Assembly (NCBI GenBank): GCA_002482405.1
Contig: DLFX01000047.1
Location: 417-6,113, forward strand
Length of the DNA: 5,697 bases
From: Firmicutes bacterium UBA7709
GTDB taxonomy: Bacteria > Bacillota_A > Clostridia > Peptostreptococcales > Anaerovoracaceae
Direction of reading: 5' to 3'
A program made the position numbers and the translations under genes. Every line of letters begins with the position of its first letter. The first letter of the stretch is position 1. Shown here in pieces: positions 1 to 5,697 of this stretch. A model generated the notes under the pieces. The model searched no databases. It saw only the letters and a program-made list of their open reading frames with translations, and was not told the DNA's origin.

Positions 1-258
1 AGAATCGTTGTCTCTGATAAGGGAAAAGGCTACGGCAAAGAGGCTATGCTTGCGATTATGAAATATGCGTTTGAGGAAAGAAACACGAATCGTTTCTGGC
101 TCGACGTATATCCCGACAACGCGATAGGCATTAAGCTGTATGAAAGTCTCGGAATGCACCGCGATGGAGTCCTGCGGCAAAATTACAAATCTGAGAGAGG
201 ATATCTCGACCAGATCATCTATTCCACGCTCAGAAAGGAATATTTTAATGAGAGTTGA
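1..258 (+). CDS. GNAT-family N-acetyltransferase, C-terminal part (5' end outside window)
   Basis: Open from the first base in frame 1 and ending with TGA at 256-258, this gives the last 85 residues of a GNAT acetyltransferase, which would transfer an acetyl group from acetyl-CoA to an amine. The segment DKGKGYGKEAM near the start matches the acetyl-CoA pyrophosphate-binding loop (motif A, Q/R-x-x-G-x-G/A) and is followed by an amphipathic helix. The later stretch DNAIGIKLYESLGM is the typical GNAT motif B (N-x-x-A-x-x-L-Y-x-x-x-G-F/M), with the usual Tyr. GNAT proteins of the RimJ/RimL type are about 170-190 aa, so roughly half is missing to the left. An internal ATG at 46 is not a plausible start because it would remove motif A. 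The end overlaps the next gene by 11 nt, which suggests co-transcription and translational coupling. The substrate cannot be told from the sequence; acetylation of a small amine or amino acid is possible but is inference. Confidence 0.85.
   Translation, partial: RIVVSDKGKGYGKEAMLAIMKYAFEERNTNRFWLDVYPDNAIGIKLYESLGMHRDGVLRQNYKSERGYLDQIIYSTLRKEYFNES
234..240 (+). promoter_or_regulatory. Ribosome binding site of the GlmL-like gene
   Basis: AAAGGAA lies 7 nt before ATG 248, inside the end of the GNAT gene. It supports 248 as the start. The frame is open further upstream to an ATG at 140, but that region is GNAT coding sequence, and family resemblance begins at the MRVDVLVAEIGSTTT residues encoded from 248. 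Confidence 0.7.
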
Positions 259-1897
259 CGTCTTAGTTGCGGAAATAGGCTCTACTACCACGGTGGTGAA
301 TGCGTTTAATGGAATACAGACAGACGATCCGGTATTTTGGGCACAGGGTCAGGCGCCTACCTCGGTCTTGGATGGGGATGTGCGCATCGGTTTGCAGGGC
401 GCCATAGACGACTTGTGCAAAAAAATGAAGATAGATAGCCTGGAATACGGCGAGATGCTGGCCACCTCGTCGGCGGCAGGCGGATTGAAAATGACAGTTC
501 ACGGGCTGGTCTACGATATGACGGCTAAAGCGGCAAAGGAAGCCGCCCTTGGAGCGGGAGGCATCATCCATTACATCACCGCGGGAAGGCTTCGCAGAAC
601 AGACTTGGCAAAGATAAAGGAAATCAAGCCAAACCTGATCCTCTTGGCGGGAGGAGTGGATTACGGCGAACGGGACACCGCCATTGCCAACGCGGAGATG
701 ATTCGCTCCATGGGGCTTTCCATCCCGGTGATCTATGCGGGAAACTGCGAAAATCAGGAGGAGATGAAGCTGATTTTCGACCAGGAAAGCGGCATGAAGC
801 TCTACAATGTGGAAAACGTTTATCCGAAGATTGACGATCTCAACGTTGAGCCTTGCCGGCGGGTGATTCAGGATGCCTTCGAGGAGCATATTACCCACGC
901 GCCGGGCATGGAACATGTGCGGGATATGGTAAGCGGTGCCATCATCCCTACGCCGGGAGCGGTCATGGAGTGCACCAAGCTGCTGTATGAGTACATCGGG
1001 GATCTGATCGTGCTGGATGTGGGCGGGGCGACCACAGATCTTCATTCCGTGGCGACCGAATCCGACCAGGTGGCCCGTATCATGATCTCGCCGGAGCCAA
1101 AGGCCAAGCGCACGGTAGAAGGAGATCTGGGGGTTTATGTAAACCGCGGGAAGGTTATCGAGTCCATCGGCGAGGAAAAGCTGCGGGAAGAGCTTGAAAA
1201 GATGGGCGTCGACCTGGATAAAACCCTGGAATCCTATGTGGCTATTCCAAAGAACGAGGACGAGATCAAACTGGTGGAGCGGCTTACCAGGGAAGCGGTC
1301 ATCAAGGCGGTAGAACGCCACGCGGGAAAGATCCGCTACATCTACGGACCCTCCGGCAGAAGCTCTGTGGCGGAAGGGAAAGATCTGACCCAGGTCCGGT
1401 ATATCATCGGCACCGGCGGCGCCCTTACCAGATTGCCTCATCGGGTGGAGATCATGAAGGAGATCGCCAGACACAATGAAACGGGCCTGCTGCTCTTTCC
1501 CAGCGAGCATGCGAAAATTCTGGTGGATAACGACTATATCATGGCCTCCCTGGGTATTTTGTCCAAACGGTTTCCCCAGGCGGCGGCCCGGCTGCTGGAA
1601 AAGAGCCTGGATTTCAAATTCCCCGAGAGGAAGGAAGAGTCCTATCAGGCCAAGTATATCGACGAGCTTTCCCGGGTCACGGAGGAGGCCAGACAAAAAG
1701 AGGAAGAATACCGCAAGCACATTGACGAAAGTGAGGCAATGGGCTACGACATGAGCGCCTATAAAAATCCGGAGCCCATCGGAGGAGCTTACAAGAACCC
1801 GGACGGCTCACCTAAGACGGCACAGGACATGGGAGACTGCAATCACGACTGTGCGCATTGTTTCAGGAAGAATTGTCCAAACCGAAAGGAAGATTAA
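248..1897 (+). CDS. GlmL/MutL-family ATPase, GlmL-related ornithine degradation protein
   Basis: A 549-aa cytoplasmic protein of the GlmL/MutL family (ASKHA/Hsp70-actin ATPase fold), found with B12-dependent aminomutases; it is unrelated to mismatch-repair MutL. GlmL accompanies glutamate mutase and is thought, without firm proof, to act as an ATP-driven chaperone or reactivator. The N-terminus (VLVAEIGSTTTVVNAF) and the racemase gene directly downstream fit the variant linked to ornithine degradation. Visible motifs are phosphate-1 E9-I-G-S-T-T-T15, phosphate-2 D257-V-G-G-A-T-T-D264 and adenosine-type G388-T-G-G-A-L393. The GlmL-like core ends near residue 455. About 95 further residues are charged and helix-forming, then carry AYKNP twice (504-508, 514-518), and end in C531-x3-C535-x2-C538-x4-C543. 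That tail could bind a metal or Fe-S cluster, which is inference. The start at 248 is chosen from the ribosome binding site and overlaps GNAT by 11 nt. The stop TAA (1895-1897) overlaps the orr ribosome binding site. Confidence 0.88.
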   Translation: MRVDVLVAEIGSTTTVVNAFNGIQTDDPVFWAQGQAPTSVLDGDVRIGLQGAIDDLCKKMKIDSLEYGEMLATSSAAGGLKMTVHGLVYDMTAKAAKEAALGAGGIIHYITAGRLRRTDLAKIKEIKPNLILLAGGVDYGERDTAIANAEMIRSMGLSIPVIYAGNCENQEEMKLIFDQESGMKLYNVENVYPKIDDLNVEPCRRVIQDAFEEHITHAPGMEHVRDMVSGAIIPTPGAVMECTKLLYEYIGDLIVLDVGGATTDLHSVATESDQVARIMISPEPKAKRTVEGDLGVYVNRGKVIESIGEEKLREELEKMGVDLDKTLESYVAIPKNEDEIKLVERLTREAVIKAVERHAGKIRYIYGPSGRSSVAEGKDLTQVRYIIGTGGALTRLPHRVEIMKEIARHNETGLLLFPSEHAKILVDNDYIMASLGILSKRFPQAAARLLEKSLDFKFPERKEESYQAKYIDELSRVTEEARQKEEEYRKHIDESEAMGYDMSAYKNPEPIGGAYKNPDGSPKTAQDMGDCNHDCAHCFRKNCPNRKED

Positions 1898-1903
1898 AGG
1901 AGG
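1896..1903 (+). promoter_or_regulatory. Ribosome binding site of orr
   Basis: AAAGGAGG is a near-perfect Shine-Dalgarno sequence ending 7 nt before ATG 1911. Its first two bases belong to the TAA stop of the preceding gene. It fixes the start at 1911 rather than the upstream in-frame ATG at 1851, which lies inside the GlmL-like gene. Confidence 0.85.
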
Positions 1904-1910
1904 GCGGAAC

Positions 1911-2984
1911 ATGTATCCCAAACTGACCATTGATTTAAAGAAATTAGAGGGGAACCTGGAAGCGGTAGCGAAGATCACCAAGGAGCAGGGCGGATGCACT
2001 ATGATGATCGTCACAAAAGGGGTCTGCGCCGACGAAGAAGTGGTGAAGATGGTTCTTTCGCATCCGGAAGTGGATTATTTGGCGGATTCCCGGATGAAGA
2101 ACATCAAGACCTACGCGGGACGCGGTAAGGAGACCGTTTTGCTGAGGCTGCCTATGGCCAGCGAAATTTCCGACGTTGTGAAATATGCGGACATCAGTTT
2201 TAATTCGGAGCTGGAAACGATAAAGCTCCTCGATCAGGAGGCGAAAAAACAGGGAAAAACACACAGGATCGTGTTGATGATCGACCTGGGAGATTTAAGG
2301 GAAGGGATTTATTACACCGATGAAGATCAGATTTTCTCCGCGGTGGAGGAAATTTTAAAGCTGGAGAATATCAGGCTTTTCGGCGTCGGCGTAAACCTGA
2401 CCTGCTACGGAGCGGTGATTCCGAAACCGGACAATCTGTCCATCCTGGTGGATGCCGCGCGAAAAATTGAAATAGAATTCGGAATCCGGCTGGAGATGGT
2501 TTCCGGCGGAAATTCAAGCTCTATCTATCTTGCGAAAAAAGGCGATCTCCCGGAGAGAATCAACAATTTGAGGCTGGGCGAGGCGTTTCTCCTTGGAAAT
2601 GACACCGCTTACGGCGCAAAGCTTCCCGGGACGACGTCCGACACGCTGATCCTCGAGGCCCAGATCGTGGAGCTGAAGAGCAAGCGGTCCCTGCCGGTGG
2701 GAGAGATCGGGGTCGACGCTTTCGGACAGCGGCCTTATTATGAAGACCGGGGAATCATCAAACGGGCGATCCTGGCAATCGGAAAGCAGGATACGGACCC
2801 GGATTCCATGACGCCGCTGGATGAAAAAATCGATATTCTCGGCGCCAGCTCCGACCATCTGATCCTTGACGTCAGCAAGTCGGAAACCGATTATAAGGTG
2901 GGGGATGTCATCAAATTTGAGCTTGGCTATTCGGCCATGCTGAAATGCGCTACCAGCAAATATGTGGAAAAGGCCTATCTTTAG
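1911..2984 (+). CDS. orr: Ornithine racemase (PLP-dependent, alanine racemase fold)
   Basis: A 357-aa cytoplasmic enzyme of the fold-type III PLP family (alanine racemase N-terminal TIM barrel plus a small C-terminal beta domain), matching the alanine/ornithine racemase group typified by clostridial Orr. It would interconvert L- and D-ornithine, feeding D-ornithine to D-ornithine 4,5-aminomutase in ornithine fermentation. The N-terminus MYPKLTIDLKKLEGNL is the usual first barrel strand and helix. K36 in IVTKGVC is the expected Schiff-base lysine. G199-G-N-S-S-S204 and R221-L-G-E224 are at the expected phosphate-binding and late-barrel positions. The length fits the family at about 350-360 aa. 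The gene follows the GlmL-like gene after 13 nt with a strong ribosome binding site, so the two are almost surely one transcript. Its last codons form the left arm of the terminator hairpin, and its TAG overlaps the stop codon of the convergent peptidase gene. Substrate preference for ornithine is inferred from similarity and context; another basic amino acid is possible. Confidence 0.88.
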   Translation: MYPKLTIDLKKLEGNLEAVAKITKEQGGCTMMIVTKGVCADEEVVKMVLSHPEVDYLADSRMKNIKTYAGRGKETVLLRLPMASEISDVVKYADISFNSELETIKLLDQEAKKQGKTHRIVLMIDLGDLREGIYYTDEDQIFSAVEEILKLENIRLFGVGVNLTCYGAVIPKPDNLSILVDAARKIEIEFGIRLEMVSGGNSSSIYLAKKGDLPERINNLRLGEAFLLGNDTAYGAKLPGTTSDTLILEAQIVELKSKRSLPVGEIGVDAFGQRPYYEDRGIIKRAILAIGKQDTDPDSMTPLDEKIDILGASSDHLILDVSKSETDYKVGDVIKFELGYSAMLKCATSKYVEKAYL

Positions 2985-2997
2985 AATAGGCCTTTTT
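2968..2997. terminator. Bidirectional intrinsic terminator in the convergent gene ends
   Basis: AAAAGGCCTAT (2968-2978) and ATAGGCCTTTT (2986-2996) form a perfect 11-bp inverted repeat around a 7-nt loop. On the plus strand the hairpin ends in TTTTT (2993-2997); on the minus strand the complement of 2968-2971 gives TTTT. It can therefore act as a rho-independent terminator for orr and, read the other way, for the P1 peptidase gene. The A/T outer pairs are part of the T tracts, leaving a GC core of GGCC. Both stop codons lie in or at the edge of the loop. Confidence 0.75.
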
Positions 2998-4021
2998 CGA
3001 TAAAATCCCTCAATCCCCGGATGGTTCTGCCCCGGACGCCGGTAAGGGATCTCGCATGATACAGCGAGCTGATGATCGCCTCTTCGACGGCTTCTACCGA
3101 CGCTTCAAAGACCATATCGATGTTTTCATCATAGAACATCTTCATCTCAAGCAGGTTTGTCTCACTGTAATGAGGTATCCTGTTGGCCGTTGTAAACGCA
3201 ATTGCCACATCTCCGCTGTCGCTGCCCATAAACGAGCCGGTCCTCGCAAGGGAGACGGCGGCCCGGTTGGCGGTCCGCTTCAGCTGTCTTTCGCTCAACG
3301 GCAGGTCCGTGGCGATCAATATGATGATGGAGCCCTGATCTTTTTCCGCCGCCTTGACCGCTTTTATTTTACGTCCGACACGCTCTCCGCCTATCACAAG
3401 ATTGCCGGGTACTCCGAAATTTGACATGACCAGCGCTCCGACGGCATATTCTTTTCCGTCCACCGGAACGATCCTTGAAGAGGAGCCGATTCCGCCCTTT
3501 ACTCCAAGGCAGTACATGCCGGTGCCGGCACCCACCGCGCCTTCCTCAAAGATGGCATCCGCGGCTTCAATGGCCTGAAATACGTGCTCTTCTTTGACGT
3601 GCATCCCCCGGATGTCGTTGAGTATCCCATCGTTGCACTCCGTGACAACGCAGTTTACCGTTCCCGTTGTTACTCCGATATCCGCGTTCTGCGCAAGCAT
3701 GTACTTTGCAAGCCCCGAAAATGCGGTCCCTACACTCAGGGTATTGGTCATGATAATAGGCGTTTCAATGGCTCCCAGTTCTCCGATCTGCATCAGGCCG
3801 GTGCTTTTCCCGAACCCGTTTAGAACCGATGCGGACGCCATAACCTTATCTAAAAATAAGTTTCCATCATGAGGCAGCACCGCCGTCACTCCGGTATTGA
3901 TCTCTCCGCTGCAAAGCGTCACGTGTCCTACCTTGACCCCTGGTACGTCCGTTATTAAATTTTTAGCCCCTTTGCGCCAGTTCCCATCCAGGCTGAACTC
4001 ACATTTTTCCGGCAAGCCCAT
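2981..4021 (-). CDS. P1-family (DmpA/BapA-like, S58) self-processing aminopeptidase
   Basis: A 346-aa member of peptidase family S58/P1, whose members cleave themselves into alpha and beta chains. DmpA is an L-aminopeptidase/D-Ala-esterase-amidase and BapA removes N-terminal beta-amino acids. Family marks in order are TDVPGVKVGH (24-33), GVTAVLP (44-50), NGFGKSTG (68-75), ELGAIETPI (81-89), ECNDG (128-132), and a glycine-rich stretch around 161-183. The expected cut is G230/S231 in QGSIIILIATD, making S231 the nucleophile at the start of a 116-residue beta chain. S269 and D271 (SDSGD) lie 38 and 40 residues further, the same spacing as the BapA catalytic Ser/acid pair as I recall it. No signal peptide is visible, so it is probably cytoplasmic. 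The start at 4021 has GAGGAGGG 7 nt upstream; an in-frame ATG at 4093 has no family-like sequence after it. It lies 80 nt after the HlyD frame on the same strand and converges on orr. The substrate is unknown. Confidence 0.9.
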   Translation of the reverse strand: MGLPEKCEFSLDGNWRKGAKNLITDVPGVKVGHVTLCSGEINTGVTAVLPHDGNLFLDKVMASASVLNGFGKSTGLMQIGELGAIETPIIMTNTLSVGTAFSGLAKYMLAQNADIGVTTGTVNCVVTECNDGILNDIRGMHVKEEHVFQAIEAADAIFEEGAVGAGTGMYCLGVKGGIGSSSRIVPVDGKEYAVGALVMSNFGVPGNLVIGGERVGRKIKAVKAAEKDQGSIIILIATDLPLSERQLKRTANRAAVSLARTGSFMGSDSGDVAIAFTTANRIPHYSETNLLEMKMFYDENIDMVFEASVEAVEEAIISSLYHARSLTGVRGRTIRGLRDFIEKGLF

Positions 4022-4028
4022 CTTAAAT

Positions 4029-4036
4029 CCCTCCTC
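4029..4036 (-). promoter_or_regulatory. Ribosome binding site of the P1 peptidase
   Basis: The minus strand reads GAGGAGGG, 7 nt before ATG 4021. This decides the start, giving 346 aa rather than the 370 aa obtained from an upstream ATG at 4093, where the extra residues (Gly, Ala and Asn rich) do not resemble the family. Confidence 0.8.
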
Positions 4037-4101
4037 AGATTCATTGCAACATCCATTGTCATTGCCGGCGGCAGCCTCGCCACCGCGGCCCAAGATTTCT
4101 A

Positions 4102-4221
4102 CTACAGCCGAACCTTCGCTTCCTGGCCCGGTTTCAGCGGGCAGCCCTCAGGCAGAAGCAGTTCGATCTTGATGCTTTCCCTGTTCTTGTTTGCGGCGGT
4201 CTGCATATCCTTTGGGGTGTA
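4102..4221 (-). pseudogene. Severed 3' end of the HlyD-family gene
   Basis: Directly after the TAA at 4222-4224 the same frame stays open for 39 codons, beginning YTPKDMQTAANKN and ending LKPGQEAKVRL, then stops at TAG TAG (4102-4104 and 4099-4101). These residues are what YbhG/HlyD-type fusion proteins normally carry at their C-terminus: the last part of the membrane-proximal beta domain, with the closing LxPG-x-x-V-x-L pattern. With them the protein would be 316 residues plus the one at the stop, close to the usual 310-335 aa. One base change restores the frame; CAA (Gln) to TAA is the simplest explanation, since VKSQYTPKDM would fit the family. No ribosome binding site or start supports separate translation. 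Confidence 0.85.
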
Positions 4222-5052
4222 TTAGCTTTTCACGTCGATATACTTTACGGCAGCGTCATAGCTGTTTTCTGCGTCGTCCTTTACCGTGAGCTTCTGATCA
4301 TAATCGAGAGAGTTCACATACTCCACCGGCAGATAAAAAACGAAGTATTTCTCACCGTCCGCCGCGATATCGGCAAGGTCGTAGCCCGGCGCGACAATGT
4401 CTCCGGGAAGATAGCTTTTGCTCATGATGACGCCGTCGCTTACCGCAAGAATGGAGAATTTATCCAAAGTATTTTTCATCTCAGCAAGCTGGCTTTCCGT
4501 CAGTTGAACGTCAAGCTGCGCGGAGCTTTGGGGAGCGCTGTTTTTTGCGTTGTCCAGCTGGGCTTTCGCCGCTGTCAGCACGCTGGCGGCGGAATCGTAC
4601 TTCACCTTTGCCATATCCAGGGCGTCTTTGGTGATGGCCCCCTGGCTGTAGAGGGACTGGGCGTTTTTATAGTCCAAAGCGGCTTTCTGGCTGGAGGAAG
4701 CGGCGCTGTTATAGTTGGCCTGGGCGATGGAGACGCTGTTGGCCGCCTGGCTGCCGCCTGAGCCTGCGTCCTGCTCGGAAAGGGCGAGCTTTTTCTTTTC
4801 CAGGGCAAGCCGGAGCTGTTCGTAGGCATATTCCTGATCCGTGCTGTCGATTTTCGCCAGCAGGTCTCCTTTGGAAACATGCTGACCGAGCTCGATGGGC
4901 ATTTCCAGGATCTTCCCGGAAACCTCAGATGTGTTGGAAAGAAGCGTGGCCTCCACCACGCCGGTATAGCTCTGACCGCCCCGTCCGTAGAAAGCCGCGG
5001 CCAGAACGATGATCACGATCAGGATCAACGGCGGAATGAGTTTCTTTTTCAT
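4222..5052 (-). CDS. HlyD-family membrane-fusion (periplasmic adaptor-like) protein, cut short by an in-frame stop
   Basis: The open frame gives 276 aa of an HlyD/YbhG-type protein that links an ABC exporter to the outside of the membrane. In order: a basic N-terminus and one membrane anchor (about residues 4-21, LIPPLILIVIIVLAAAF); the first half of a lipoyl-like domain (31-69, with EVSGKILEMPIELGQHVSKG); a long Ala/Gln/Lys-rich coiled-coil hairpin (about 70-198); the second lipoyl half (199-230, VSDGVIMSKSYLPGD); and part of a beta-barrel domain (235-274). It ends at TAA 4222-4224 just after YIDVKS, although 39 family-like residues follow in frame, so the last beta strands are lost. This is either a real nonsense mutation or a sequencing error. 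The TolC-contact pattern R-x3-L-x6-S at the hairpin tip is only partly kept (N130, L134, T141). The gene begins 2 nt after the permease gene, and AGGAGG at 5061-5066 sets the start. Confidence 0.88.
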   Translation of the reverse strand: MKKKLIPPLILIVIIVLAAAFYGRGGQSYTGVVEATLLSNTSEVSGKILEMPIELGQHVSKGDLLAKIDSTDQEYAYEQLRLALEKKKLALSEQDAGSGGSQAANSVSIAQANYNSAASSSQKAALDYKNAQSLYSQGAITKDALDMAKVKYDSAASVLTAAKAQLDNAKNSAPQSSAQLDVQLTESQLAEMKNTLDKFSILAVSDGVIMSKSYLPGDIVAPGYDLADIAADGEKYFVFYLPVEYVNSLDYDQKLTVKDDAENSYDAAVKYIDVKS

Positions 5053-5054
5053 TT

Positions 5055-5697
5055 TTATATCCTCCTATAGCGTTTCAGCAGCATTGTGTTGGCGGTCATA
5101 AAGATCAGAGTCAACCCCAGCAGGAGGCAGACGTCGGCCGCGATTGCGGCAAGCCCCTGGCCCCGGGTCATGATCTTATCCAGCGCGTCTGCAATGTAAT
5201 AGAGGGGCATGAACCTTCCCACCAGGGCCCACCCCGGGGAGAGATCGAACAGGCCGGTAAAGAATACCTGAGGCACGATGACGATGGGGATAAACTGTAT
5301 CATTTGAAATTCGCTTGTGGCCGCAGTGGAAAGCAGCATCCCAAGGGAAAGGGCTGTCATGGCGGAAAGCAGGGTCACCAGCAGGACCAGCCACAGGGAG
5401 CCGATCATCATGACGTCGAGGACATAGACCACAAAGAACGTGATGATGGCGGACTGAACTACCGTGACCGCTCCGAACCCGAAGATATATCCCGTGACGA
5501 TCTCCCAACGCTTGATGGGAGTGGAAAGCAGCTTTTCCAGGGTTCCGGTGGTGCGCTCCTGCAGGAAGGAAATCCCGGAAATCAGAAACGTAAAAAAGAA
5601 TACCAGAAAGCCAATAAAAAGGGAGCCGAAGTTATCGAACATCTTCAAGTCGCCGGCGCCGTAGACGTAATTGACCTCGGTTTTCAAATCCATTCGC
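5055..5697 (-). CDS. ABC-2 type transporter permease, C-terminal part (5' end outside window)
   Basis: The frame is open to the right edge and ends with TAA at 5055-5057, giving about 214 residues of an ABC-2 permease (YbhS/YhhJ/DrrB-like), which forms the membrane channel of an exporter. The ATG at 5691-5693 is probably internal: such permeases are about 340-380 aa, with a first membrane segment and a large extracellular loop before this point. Counting from that Met, membrane segments lie near 23-44, 67-93, 98-124, 132-149 and 181-206. The conserved cytoplasmic motif ERTTGTLEKLLSTPIKRWEI (46-65) follows the first of these. FFTGLFDLSPGW (144-155) and MPLYYIADALDKIM (162-175) are typical of the C-terminal half. 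The HlyD-type gene follows after 2 nt, and its ribosome binding site lies in the last codons of this gene. The ATPase gene is presumably upstream beyond 5697. The exported substrate cannot be read; drugs or small amphipathic compounds are common for this class. Confidence 0.92.
   Translation of the reverse strand, partial: RMDLKTEVNYVYGAGDLKMFDNFGSLFIGFLVFFFTFLISGISFLQERTTGTLEKLLSTPIKRWEIVTGYIFGFGAVTVVQSAIITFFVVYVLDVMMIGSLWLVLLVTLLSAMTALSLGMLLSTAATSEFQMIQFIPIVIVPQVFFTGLFDLSPGWALVGRFMPLYYIADALDKIMTRGQGLAAIAADVCLLLGLTLIFMTANTMLLKRYRRI
5061..5066 (-). promoter_or_regulatory. Ribosome binding site of the HlyD-family gene
   Basis: The minus strand reads AGGAGG, 8 nt before ATG 5052, inside the last codons of the permease gene. 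The placement indicates translation from a shared transcript. Confidence 0.8.

Noticed and set aside
263..1720. A 485-codon open frame on the minus strand opposite the GlmL-like gene
   Set aside because: Its product is rich in His, Arg and Leu without family motifs, has no ribosome binding site, and mirrors a well-supported gene. It is a codon-usage shadow.
248..1897. DNA mismatch-repair MutL
   Set aside because: The shared name is misleading. The motifs are of the ASKHA/GlmL type, with no GHKL ATPase motifs, and the neighbour is ornithine racemase.
4068..4086. GC-rich hairpin between the HlyD frame and the peptidase gene (8 pairs, two of them G-U, 3-nt loop)
   Set aside because: No T run follows it on the minus strand and the stem is imperfect, so it is not called a terminator. 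I also found no clear -35/-10 promoter in this 80-nt gap.
4022..4093. Possible longer P1 peptidase starting at 4093
   Set aside because: The extra 24 residues do not resemble the family, and GAGGAGGG lies 7 nt before ATG 4021.
3056..4172. Several plus-strand open frames of 74-122 codons opposite the P1 peptidase gene
   Set aside because: They overlap a strongly supported minus-strand gene, lack ribosome binding sites, and show no recognisable domains.
4222..4224. TAA recoded as an amino acid
   Set aside because: TAA is the normal stop of the GlmL-like, P1 peptidase and permease genes in this window, and no recoding signal is visible nearby.

Overview
The window reads as a stretch of chromosome from an anaerobic, amino-acid-fermenting member of the Clostridia (Firmicutes). 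The basis is strong AGGAGG-type ribosome binding sites in front of most genes, tight gene packing, moderate GC, and a gene pair (a GlmL/MutL-family ATPase followed by ornithine racemase) known from clostridial ornithine fermentation. Genus or species cannot be read from the sequence.

Plus strand, 1-2984: three genes in an apparent operon. The C-terminal half of a GNAT acetyltransferase enters from the left edge and overlaps by 11 nt a GlmL-related protein of the ornithine degradation type (starts at 248, 549 aa). The Shine-Dalgarno sequence of ornithine racemase (orr, starts at 1911, 357 aa) overlaps the stop codon of that gene. Orr would convert L-ornithine to D-ornithine, the substrate of the B12/PLP-dependent D-ornithine 4,5-aminomutase. 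The GlmL-like ATPase is thought to support such a mutase. The mutase genes (oraS/oraE) are not in the window.

Minus strand, 5697-2981: a second block runs towards the first. It begins with an ABC-2 type permease cut by the right edge. An HlyD-family membrane-fusion protein follows 2 nt later, and then, after a gap of about 80 nt, a P1-family (DmpA/BapA-like, self-processing) aminopeptidase. The permease and HlyD protein form an efflux system of the YbhFSRG/YhiI type; its ATPase subunit is presumably beyond 5697.

The two blocks converge at 2981-2984. The stop codons of orr and the peptidase overlap in the loop of a perfect 11-bp hairpin with T runs on both strands, which looks like a compact bidirectional terminator made out of coding sequence.

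The main oddities are: (1) an in-frame TAA at 4222-4224 that cuts the HlyD protein at 276 aa, although the same frame continues for 39 family-like residues to a tandem TAG TAG end; (2) a C-terminal extension of about 95 aa on the GlmL-like protein ending in a Cx3Cx2Cx4C cysteine cluster; (3) the terminator described above; (4) a GNAT gene where mutase genes might be expected. I see no RNA gene, mobile element, CRISPR array or riboswitch, and no gene-free stretch longer than 300 bases. I did not find a convincing wholly new system.
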